The position numbers and the translations under genes were made by a program. The notes below the pieces were generated by a model. It worked only from the letters and a program-made list of their open reading frames with translations, was not told the DNA's origin and made no database searches. Positions 21,919-31,783 of a DNA stretch of 64,000 bases are shown here, piece after piece. The stretch's first letter is position 1; every line of letters starts with the position of its first letter. Origin of the DNA: Planctomycetota bacterium (GTDB lineage: Bacteria; Planctomycetota; Planctomycetia; Planctomycetales; Planctomycetaceae); NCBI GenBank assembly GCA_014584345.1, contig JACTNB010000013.1, positions 1-64,000 on the forward strand. Direction: 5' to 3'.

Positions 21919-22311
21919 TTATTCGGTCAAGGCAAACGCCGGGTCGGGAGCCCCCTTGGCGACATCGTGGGTCAATTCGCTGAGGGAATTGTATTTTTCG
22001 GGGATATACATTTCGCCCATCGGTTCGGGGGTAATGTTACTGGTATCGAACTTGCCTGGAATGAGCCGGGAGGCGGTGATTTCGACGCGCATGTTTCCCG
22101 CGGTGGTCTCGATGGTGAAATTCCCTTTTTCAATCAAGGCGCTGTAAGCGCGCTTGTCGCCCGCTGTCTCGCGAAACAGGATTCGGCCTTCCTCGAGTGG
22201 GGCACCGTTCCACGTAACCGTCCCCTTGGTGGTGATCAGGGGGGGGCCTCCCGCGGAGGGGGCACAGCCCAGGCTGGCGAGCAGCAGCAGGACGAACAAC
22301 TGTTTGTGCAT
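21919..22311 (-). CDS. Small lipoprotein paired with DUF1559 gene
   Basis: A 130-residue lipoprotein: MHKQLFVLLLLASLGC with lipobox SLGC, then a beta-sandwich-like body starting KGTVTWNGAPLEEGRILF, the same opening as the partner lipoprotein at 53034. It lies 90 bp downstream of a DUF1559 gene on the same strand and is probably co-transcribed. Function unknown; the repeated pairing suggests it acts with the prepilin-like protein at the cell surface. Confidence 0.8.
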   Translation of the reverse strand: MHKQLFVLLLLASLGCAPSAGGPPLITTKGTVTWNGAPLEEGRILFRETAGDKRAYSALIEKGNFTIETTAGNMRVEITASRLIPGKFDTSNITPEPMGEMYIPEKYNSLSELTHDVAKGAPDPAFALTE

Positions 22312-22401
22312 TTCAATTTCCCAAAAGTGCTGGAGTCAATAAAAAGAGGGGAGAGGCTTTCGCGCTGCTCCCCTGGTGATCGTCGGATGCCGCGAAATCC
22401 C

Positions 22402-23373
<972 letters not shown>

Positions 23374-23452
23374 GCCTCCAGAAAAGGAAAGAAATACTAA
23401 CCAGAATACGGATCGCCGAGAAGCCGACGAATTTTGATGAGTCCAAGGATTG

Positions 23453-23480
23453 AATGTATCGAGGAATCACAGAATGTCAA
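23453..23480 (-). promoter_or_regulatory. Putative sigma-70 promoter of DUF1559 gene
   Basis: On the minus strand: TTGACA (23475-23480), 16-nt spacer, TACATT (23453-23458), 79 nt before ATG 23373. The -35 is a perfect consensus, and the spacing to the start codon resembles that at the other DUF1559 genes in the window. Confidence 0.55.
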
Positions 23481-23782
23481 TTTGTTATTCCGTGCGTGCT
23501 GAAAAAAGATGCAAACTCCCTGCTCAGGGATGCAATCACCCCAATATGAGCTGCGAATGGCGTGCCAACCAGGCCAGCAAACCGGCGTCACGGGATACAG
23601 GCAAGTCGGGTGTTGCCCTAATCGCAATGCGTGTAAGTTCTTAATAAAGGTGGACGATAATGCCATATTCCCCTAGCGGGTCACGAACAAACAGTCGCCT
23701 CGGATGGTGGCCTCCGGAACTGCGAGTTCAGGCGGCGAGGCCGATCAAGAAACAGGCACGCCTCCTCGGGGGACGGGAGAAT
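23481..23782. other. Gene-free stretch upstream of DUF1559 promoter
   Basis: About 300 bp between two minus-strand genes. No gene, repeat or clear terminator is seen. One short stem (CTCCCTG/CAGGGA around 23516-23530) is present. Confidence 0.4.
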
Positions 23783-24922
23783 TCAATTCGTCAGAGAGGC
23801 GAGTGTTTCCGCCGCCAGACCCCAGCAGAGTGTCATCCCGTTGCCCCCCACGCCGGTGATCAATTCCACGCCGGGTTCGGGGGTCTGACGATAGACAATT
23901 CCGCCCGGAAACTTGGCGTAATACCCTACCCAGCGCTGCTGCAGTTCCCAGTTCGGAAATCGAAACACCTTACGTAATTCTCGCAAGATCAGGTCATCGA
24001 TCCGTTGCTTGTGGAAGATTTCGATCTCCGGGCCATACTCGTGGGAATCTCCCAGGATCAACTCGCCGGCTTCGGTTTGCGAGGCCATCACATGGATGCC
24101 GTACTGGTCCAGTTCCGGCTGATCCCGCGCAATCCGTTGCTTGACTGCATCCAGGGAGGGGCAGCTCGCGAAGGAATCGTAGTGCCGGAGGGTCAGGCCG
24201 CTGGCAAGATGGGGGCCAATCCGAAACTCCACGGGTTGTGGCGTAGTCCGCAGCATGTGCAATTTTGTCTGCCTCAGCCCGGCGTTCTGGAGCACATGCG
24301 GGTAGAGCAGGGAGAGTTCATCTCCTCCGCAAACGAGGATGTGCCGAGCCGACCATCGGCGACCATCCGCCGTTTCCACGCTTCCGTCTCCTGCCCGAAT
24401 GACGCAGGCCCCATGCAAAACCTCCACTCCCGGCAGGGTTTGCAGATAACGCGTGATCGCCGGGATTGCCTGCCGCGGATTGACCCGCACCTCCCAGGGA
24501 CTGAACAGCCCCCCCTGCAGATTGTCGGGGTTGACGGCGGGAGAACGCTGATGCACCTGGTCGGGGGGCAACAATTCCAGTTCGAGTCCCTGATCCAGCG
24601 CAACCTGCTGATATTCGCCGAGCACCTGCCATTCGTCAGCGTGATGGGCCACAAACAGGCTGCCACACGGTTCGGCCAGGAATCCCGCGCGAGAGGCCAC
24701 CTGCATCCAGCATTCCCGGCTGGAACGGGCCAGGTCGTAGGAACCGCCGAAGGGCTGCCCGATCGGCCAGACCATGCCGAAATTCCGGATGGAAGCCCCC
24801 TGGGCGTAGGCGTGCCGTTCGAGCAGCAGCACCCGTAACCCCTGCTCGGCGGCAGTCACCGCATGCGTCAAGCCAAGAATGCCGCCTCCGACCACCGCCA
24901 GATCAAACCGCGACTCCCCCAT
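23783..24922 (-). CDS. DAO-family FAD oxidoreductase (TIGR03364-like)
   Basis: A 379-residue flavoprotein of the D-amino-acid oxidase/glycine oxidase fold. Seen: FAD motif LAVVGGGILGLTHAVTAAEQG, LLERHAYAQGASIRNFGMVW (covalent- or substrate-side loop typical of this subgroup) and C-terminal ELITGVGGNGMTLCWGLAAE. The SIRNFGMVWPIGQ phrase resembles TIGR03364, a clade often found with phosphonate-degradation genes; no phosphonate genes lie nearby here, so the substrate is uncertain (an amino acid or aminophosphonate). Cytoplasmic, no signal peptide. Flanked by gene-poor DNA on both sides. Confidence 0.75.
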   Translation of the reverse strand: MGESRFDLAVVGGGILGLTHAVTAAEQGLRVLLLERHAYAQGASIRNFGMVWPIGQPFGGSYDLARSSRECWMQVASRAGFLAEPCGSLFVAHHADEWQVLGEYQQVALDQGLELELLPPDQVHQRSPAVNPDNLQGGLFSPWEVRVNPRQAIPAITRYLQTLPGVEVLHGACVIRAGDGSVETADGRRWSARHILVCGGDELSLLYPHVLQNAGLRQTKLHMLRTTPQPVEFRIGPHLASGLTLRHYDSFASCPSLDAVKQRIARDQPELDQYGIHVMASQTEAGELILGDSHEYGPEIEIFHKQRIDDLILRELRKVFRFPNWELQQRWVGYYAKFPGGIVYRQTPEPGVELITGVGGNGMTLCWGLAAETLASLTN

Positions 24923-25141
24923 TGCGACGGCTCCTGCCCGTGAACGCGTGTGTGTTTTTACTGTTAATGGCTTATAGAATAGCAGGTTGTGGCGAGTTCC
25001 CGGAATTCTCCGCCAGGGAATTCATCGGAATTTTACATGAGGTGCACTGATGCCGGCTGATAACATCCACACACTATCTGTATTTCTGTGCAGTATGCCC
25101 TAGATTTTAAAGCAATCAGGCATGATTGAATTATGGTCAGT

Positions 25142-25170
25142 TTGACAATTTAGTTACATGTGTTTATGCT
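25142..25170 (+). promoter_or_regulatory. Putative promoter of broken DUF1559 gene
   Basis: TTGACA (25142-25147), 17-nt spacer, TATGCT (25165-25170), 85 nt before ATG 25256. The related downstream copy has TTGACG-17 nt-TATGTT at the equivalent place, with shared bases in the spacer (CATG.GTT), so the promoter was duplicated with the gene. Confidence 0.6.
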
Positions 25171-25255
25171 TAGAGTTGCTTTACGTCAATATTAGCCGGC
25201 CTGTGGTTGTGTTCGGCACGCTCAATTTTTTTCTTTTTTTGTGACAGGGGTACAT

Positions 25256-26276
<1,021 letters not shown>

Positions 26277-26322
26277 TCGCTAGTATACGCGGGTGAATTC
26301 CCTCGAAGCCATATCGCATTAG

Positions 26323-26356
26323 TCCCATTCCTGATCTGTTCAGGAGTGGGATTTTT
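26323..26356 (+). terminator. Intrinsic terminator after DUF1559 pseudogene
   Basis: A 12-bp stem TCCCATTCCTGA/TCAGGAGTGGGA (one G-T pair), loop TCTGT, followed by TTTTT. It lies 46 bp after the stop. Confidence 0.85.
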
Positions 26357-26741
26357 GTTTGCGCCTGCGCAGGGCTTGTTTTAGGCGTTTGCGTATCTGC
26401 TTTCGCGCGAGGGGGACATCCTGCCGGACAGACCAGCTGCATGGGGTAATTTCAGGACACACCCCAACGGGCTGCTCCATCAATGGCATCGATGTGGTGC
26501 GTCACCATGCACGCTGTGCGACAGGAAATGCCTTGCGGCACAACGTGAACATTTGCACTTTGTTCCGCAGTATTATGAGATATTGTGAAATATTCATAAT
26601 ATTTTTTTATGTTGCGGTTGACGACCCAGTGGCATGCGTTTATGTTTGGGCTCCCTTCATCGCAAATTCTGCCGGTCTCTTATTCCGTTCGGCATTCTCA
26701 TCTTTGTTTCTCATGAGCGATAAAAAGTGAGAGGAGTACCC
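26357..26741 (+). promoter_or_regulatory. Intergenic region with promoter of intact DUF1559 copy
   Basis: Between the terminator and ATG 26742. A promoter TTGACG (26618-26623), 17-nt spacer, TATGTT (26641-26646) lies 95 nt before the start. Just upstream is an A/T-rich block with an inverted repeat TATTATG...CATAATA (about 26571-26602). No gene is seen in the first 200 bp. Confidence 0.5.
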
Positions 26742-27791
<1,050 letters not shown>

Positions 27792-27825
27792 CCCGGAATT
27801 CCCTCGCTGTTGTCCGTGTCGTAAA

Positions 27826-27853
27826 CGCCCCGCTTCCGTGCGGAAGCGGGGCG
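27826..27853. terminator. Perfect 28-nt GC-rich palindrome
   Basis: CGCCCCGCTTCCG and its exact complement separated by TG. It is 34 bp after the DUF1559 stop. No T-run follows on the plus strand (GAAATA), but GTTTAC follows on the minus strand. Probably a terminator or mRNA-end hairpin. Confidence 0.6.
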
Positions 27854-27890
27854 AAATACTCGCTGCCGCGATGCACTGGCCTCGGGTATT

Positions 27891-28005
27891 CACCACGGAG
27901 TCACGGAGGGCAGGGAGACTTGCAGGGGAAATTCGAATGTGATGGGGATGTCGCGGCCGATCCGCGCCGCTCGTCTTTCCCGAAGTTCTCCGTGGCTCCG
28001 TGGTG
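27891..28005. repeat. CCACGGAG inverted-repeat element
   Basis: CACCACGGAGTCACGGAG at 27891-27908 faces CTCCGTGGCTCCGTGGTG at 27988-28005 (17 of 18 bases complementary), with a 79-nt interior. I recall this kind of CACGGAG pair as a dispersed sequence in several planctomycete and related genomes. It lies between convergent genes. Confidence 0.6.
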
Positions 28006-28080
28006 TCCTGATTTTGTCGAGTGTTTGAATATTTCGTATCGGGTACAAGAAACCTGAAAGCGAGTGGGGAGGGGGCCGGT

Positions 28081-29139
28081 TCATTTGACCTGGTCGGGGA
28101 ACCGGGCGGCGGCCTCGAGCACTTCATAAATCGGGATCGCGTAGGTATCGGTTCGGCCCGCGCGGGCAATGTTTACGCCCAACAGTTCTCCCTGCAGGTT
28201 GACCAGCGGGCTACCGCAATCGCGGGGGTGCATCAGGGTATCGTGCTGAAACACGCTGCGAAACCCGGTTCGCCGCGGACTGACATCACTGCCGAAGCGG
28301 TTCATCAGGGCTTGCCGTTCCACGATATTATCCCATGAGATACCGATGCGCAGTTGAATATCCAGCAATTGCCCCTCGCGGCTGGCGAAAAACTCGCACC
28401 AGTCTCCCGGTTCGCATTCTCTCAGCATGGCGGAGAGCCACGATCGCTTGGTTACGGGCGATTCTCTGTCCTCCAGCAGCAGATCCCCCTTTTTCAATCC
28501 CGCTTGCGCCGCGCCACTGTTCGCCAGGACCTGAGTGATCATCAGGCCCGAGTCCGTTTCGTCCACCGCCATCCCGAGGTAGCCTGAACCGGAATCGATT
28601 TTTCGGGGAGCCGCTCCCAGGACACCCACCCCCAGCGGGAGAGGCTCCTGGAACCCGAGGGAAATCACCCATTGACCGGGCTTCAACTCAGCCGTGAGAG
28701 GGACCGCAACCCGGGGGAGCGCCAGCCCTTCCAGCTTCAGAAAAAGCAGATCCAGGGCTTGATCGTAACCCAGAAAGCGAGCCTCACACCAGGTCTCCTT
28801 GTCGAGTCGGCAGCGAAAGCGATCAGCCGCCGACACACGTTTCCCCAGTTCACTTGCCTTAGCCACGACCCAGCCCTGTTCCGCATCGATCAATGTTCCC
28901 GGAACCGAGAGCTGATCGTTGATTCGAACCTGGGTTGCGAAATGCCGGACGGTTTCGATTAACTCGCGGAAGGCAGACTTCAGCAGGGAGCCGTGACGGG
29001 TGGCTTCCAGTTCCAGCGTTTCAGCCCCACGAGCCATGCCAGCGGGAAGTGTTAACAGCAAGGCAGCCAGCCCCACAATCACCCAGGAATTTCGTGGGAC
29101 GGAACGACAGCCAGACCCCAGCAACGGACCACGATTCAT
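28081..29139 (-). CDS. HtrA-like protein with nested PDZ and lost catalytic triad
   Basis: A 352-residue exported protein (hydrophobic signal VIVGLAALLLTLPAGMARGAE). It resembles trypsin/HtrA proteases: LIDAEQGWVVAKASELG aligns with the DGY-LTNNHVV strand but has Ser where His is needed; YDQALDLLFLKLE keeps the Asp region; and near residue 304 RDCGSPLVNLQGELLGVN aligns with GNSGGPLVN but has Cys for the nucleophile Ser. A PDZ domain (about 180-265, GYLGMAVDETDSGLMITQVL, AGLKKGDLLLE) lies before this last motif, not after the protease domain as in DegP. I infer a non-proteolytic binding protein, though Cys-based activity is not excluded. ATG 29139 has AAGGGA upstream. Confidence 0.8.
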   Translation of the reverse strand: MNRGPLLGSGCRSVPRNSWVIVGLAALLLTLPAGMARGAETLELEATRHGSLLKSAFRELIETVRHFATQVRINDQLSVPGTLIDAEQGWVVAKASELGKRVSAADRFRCRLDKETWCEARFLGYDQALDLLFLKLEGLALPRVAVPLTAELKPGQWVISLGFQEPLPLGVGVLGAAPRKIDSGSGYLGMAVDETDSGLMITQVLANSGAAQAGLKKGDLLLEDRESPVTKRSWLSAMLRECEPGDWCEFFASREGQLLDIQLRIGISWDNIVERQALMNRFGSDVSPRRTGFRSVFQHDTLMHPRDCGSPLVNLQGELLGVNIARAGRTDTYAIPIYEVLEAAARFPDQVK

Positions 29140-29396
29140 ATCACGGATTCCCTTGTTCAAATCAAGACCGCGAAGTTCGAGACACAACCACGCTGGCCCT
29201 TCCCGAGGAAAGGATCCCGCATCAACCAGCACGAGGAATTATAACCCTGCCGAATTTCCCGCGTCGAATGCATTTCCTCCAAAAAATCCCGCGCGCCTAT
29301 TGCAGGGCTTCGCTGCTGGAATCAGGCAAGAAAGAATAGGGGGCAAGGGGTTTGCTTGATTCCTGCCGTTCCCATGCGCGGGATTCTGGGGTAACA
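29140..29396. other. Upstream region of HtrA-like gene
   Basis: Contains the ribosome binding site of the minus-strand gene and no recognisable gene. Beyond it lie a partial repeat element (29397-29477) and a strong palindrome (29513-29548). Confidence 0.4.
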
Positions 29397-29477
29397 GGCC
29401 CGCTTCCTGACGGGCGCGGCTAGTATTGTGGGCATTTTCGAGGCAAAATTTACCGTATTGGTAACTGTGTGAGAAAT
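29397..29477 (-). repeat. Interspersed ~222-bp element, copy 3 (right part only)
   Basis: Only one inverted-repeat arm (GGCCCGCTTCCTGACGGGCG) and its A/T-rich flank (GCATTTTCGAGGCAAAATTT, TTACCGTATTGGTAA, GTGTGAGAAAT) remain, oriented as in copy 1. The variable centre, other arm and other flank are absent. It lies between two minus-strand genes. Confidence 0.8.
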
Positions 29478-29512
29478 CCGGGCGAGCGGGTTTGTGGACA
29501 CATGTGTAAACG

Positions 29513-29548
29513 CGTAAAGCTCACCTTCTGGAGAAGGTGAGCTTTACG
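29513..29548. terminator. 17-bp perfect palindrome after small secreted protein gene
   Basis: CGTAAAGCTCACCTTCT and its exact complement around GG, 41 bp downstream of the stop of the minus-strand gene at 29590. On the minus strand it is followed by GCGTTTAC, a short T-run. It probably acts as a terminator. Confidence 0.65.
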
Positions 29549-29589
29549 ATTGATCTCAAACAAGTTTTCACTTGCCCGTAGCCCTGAAA

Positions 29590-30111
29590 CTATGGGCTGG
29601 CGGGTGCGTCATCATCGTTCGATTCAATAATGGCAATGGTCGTGCCGGCGATGATGATACCACCACCCACGATCAGCAGCGTGCCATTCGTGCCCAGCGG
29701 GCCTTGAGCACGTACCGTGGAACCGGTGACGATCAGGACGTTGCTTTTCGCGGAGGGGGGAGCCACCTGGGCATCCCACAACCGAACGGAAGCGCGCGAA
29801 TCACCCGCGGCGACCTGGTAAATGCCGGTGTTCAAATTGCCGACTGCAAATTCGCCCTCTTTGTTGGTCACCGTGGTGGCGACTTCCTGGTTGCCCAGGC
29901 TCACCTTCACCACGCTGCCACCCACCACTTGGCCTTGAGCGTCCACCACTTTTCCGCTCAAGGTCCCCTTGGTCAAGGTAACATCCGCGATTTGCACTTT
30001 GCTGGCCACTTGGGCCGTTACTGGACCAGCCGCGAAGGTCTGTTGGGGAATCATCATTCCCATGCAGGCCAAGCCGAGGGCAGCCCCTTTCAATACTCCG
30101 ATTTTCTTCAT
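29590..30111 (-). CDS. Small exported protein with carboxypeptidase-regulatory-like domain
   Basis: A 173-residue protein: signal peptide MKKIGVLKGAALGLACMGMM (cleavage near TFAA), a beta-sandwich domain (about 45-105; LTKGTLSGKVVDAQGQVVGG, TVTNKEGEFAVGNLNTGIYQ) like carboxypeptidase regulatory-like (SpaA/CNA-B-like) folds, and a C-terminal hydrophobic stretch LLIVGGGIIIAGTTIAII followed by an acidic tail SNDDDAPASP. The layout suggests an exported protein anchored by its C-terminus. ATG 30111 is preceded by GGAACTGGAGATGA. A hairpin (30138-30156, AATGACGC stem) lies in the leader. Confidence 0.75.
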   Translation of the reverse strand: MKKIGVLKGAALGLACMGMMIPQQTFAAGPVTAQVASKVQIADVTLTKGTLSGKVVDAQGQVVGGSVVKVSLGNQEVATTVTNKEGEFAVGNLNTGIYQVAAGDSRASVRLWDAQVAPPSAKSNVLIVTGSTVRAQGPLGTNGTLLIVGGGIIIAGTTIAIIESNDDDAPASP

Positions 30112-30482
30112 CTCCAGTTCCTTTCCTGTCTTTGGAGAATGACGCGTGGCGTCATTACGCTCACCCATGTCCCGAAACCAACCGTAATTCCATCATTACC
30201 GAAGGGACTGCTGACTCGGCCCAAGACAGTAAAGCAGCCTCCTGGATTGCAGGATTCCATGCTCTATCCCGGGACGGACTAATCCGCTTACCCGTTATCT
30301 TCGGTGATTCGCCCGACTCGACTTTTACAAATTTGACCTAGGGGCGACTTTTTTCCCGACATCCGCCCCAATGCCTATTGCGCAAATTACCAAGGCGAGA
30401 AACCTGTTGTATCATGATGGCATTTCAACGCCATGCCGATCTCGCCGTCGTTTGGGAATCGAGCGAGCAAACCGGGAATTGC
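30112..30482. other. Intergenic region with leader hairpin
   Basis: 371 bp between two minus-strand genes. The one clear structure is the stem-loop AATGACGC-GTG-GCGTCATT at 30138-30156, 27 nt before the start codon of the downstream gene, a possible leader regulatory hairpin. No gene seen. Confidence 0.45.
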
Positions 30483-31280
30483 TTATTGCGATCGCAGAAA
30501 TTGTTGCGCCTGGGATTGTGCTTGGGGAAACTGCTGCTCAAACCGCTCGAAATACGATCCCGCTACTTCTTCCCGCTGGATTGCCTGTACGTAATTCCTT
30601 ATATAGTTCTGTGTTGCAGCAGAATATCGCAGGGAAAAATAAACCCAGGCCCAACTGTCCCGATAATGTTCAAGGCGCATTTCGGACAGGCTGCTCAGTT
30701 TTTCCAGCTCGCGTGTCCTCAGCTTTTGTCGCAATCGGCTGCGCCAGACAATGCCATTGACGTAACTGGTGTTCAGGCCCTGGGAGGCTGCAGGCAACTC
30801 GAAATACTCCGCCAGGCCTTCATCAAGCCACAAGGGGAGATAAGGCAGGGAGGCATGTAGCAAGGCATGGGTCGATTCGTGTCGCAAGTCCGTTTCCCAG
30901 CCATTCCGGTAAACCACATAAACCCAGAGGGTATCGGGGCCTTTCACGAACAGGGCCGGCCGATTCACCGCTTCCGGCACCCGGGGCCGCACGTAGGCGC
31001 GATAACTGGATGTCGAGGAAAAGACCAGAATATCAATCGGCCGATCGGAAATATCGATCTTCAGGGTTTCTTCGAGAGACTGTTTCAGTTGTGTCAGTTG
31101 ATGAATTGCAGGCAGGACCTTGTCGGCGGCCACTTCCGAATAGATTTCGAATTGTTCATGCCTGAATTCAGCCTGCCAGGCGGCTTGCAAGGTTCCCGCG
31201 GCCCCCCCCGGCATCGGTCCCGTGACAACACACAGGAGCAGCAGCCCCGCACGAAGCGGAGTTAGCCGGAATCCAGGCAT
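30483..31280 (-). CDS. Exported metallopeptidase-like protein (HExxH, DUF1570-like)
   Basis: A 265-residue exported protein with signal peptide (LRAGLLLLCVVTGPMPGGAAG). It has a zinc-protease-like signature RHESTHALLH (HExxH) followed by LPLWLDEGLAEYFE, the second Glu being about 18 residues on, as in gluzincins and DUF1570 proteins of planctomycetes. The N-terminal part FRHEQFEIYSEVAADKVLPA fits that family too. It may be a periplasmic or surface peptidase; substrate unknown. ATG 31280 gives the better signal peptide; ATG 31304 is also in frame. Neither has a strong ribosome binding site. Confidence 0.75.
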   Translation of the reverse strand: MPGFRLTPLRAGLLLLCVVTGPMPGGAAGTLQAAWQAEFRHEQFEIYSEVAADKVLPAIHQLTQLKQSLEETLKIDISDRPIDILVFSSTSSYRAYVRPRVPEAVNRPALFVKGPDTLWVYVVYRNGWETDLRHESTHALLHASLPYLPLWLDEGLAEYFELPAASQGLNTSYVNGIVWRSRLRQKLRTRELEKLSSLSEMRLEHYRDSWAWVYFSLRYSAATQNYIRNYVQAIQREEVAGSYFERFEQQFPQAQSQAQQFLRSQ

Positions 31281-31304
31281 GTTGGATCTTGCGGGGGAGA
31301 TCAA

Positions 31305-31783
31305 GGGAGGAAAACCTCGGGCAACCAGTGAACAGAGAACGCACGGAGGCAGATGGAATCTGCGGGGATCGTTAGCTTTTTTGGGGCGGTTAGGTCAAGT
31401 TCAACCGGAATCTGGCAATTCTTGCAGGCCTGCGAACCGGGTTGCAACGACTGTGACGATTCTGCGGAATTCAACAACAAAGGCTACGTTTGCTCCCCGT
31501 AACGGCTCGCGATCTGGAATCCGGGGAATTCTTGAGAGTCTGGGGATTTTCACAAGAAAAAGCTTCAAACGGGGTCGAAATTCAGGATACACTACGTTGA
31601 ACAGGGCCAGAATCAACGGAGGGAGACTTCGTGCCTCGGGCCTGAATTCGCAGTGACACTATTTTCAGAAACGTGGCAGGATGCGGTAGATCCTGGTTGC
31701 AACAGTTTCATGGTTGCAGCAGGTTTGAATGTGCTTGCCCCCTTTCCCCGCGTGGAACAGCCCGATCCGGGAGATGCTGACAG
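31305..31783. other. Divergent intergenic region, metallopeptidase / VWA gene
   Basis: 479 bp without a recognisable gene, repeat or RNA. It must hold promoters for both divergent genes, but I see no convincing pair of boxes. Confidence 0.4.
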
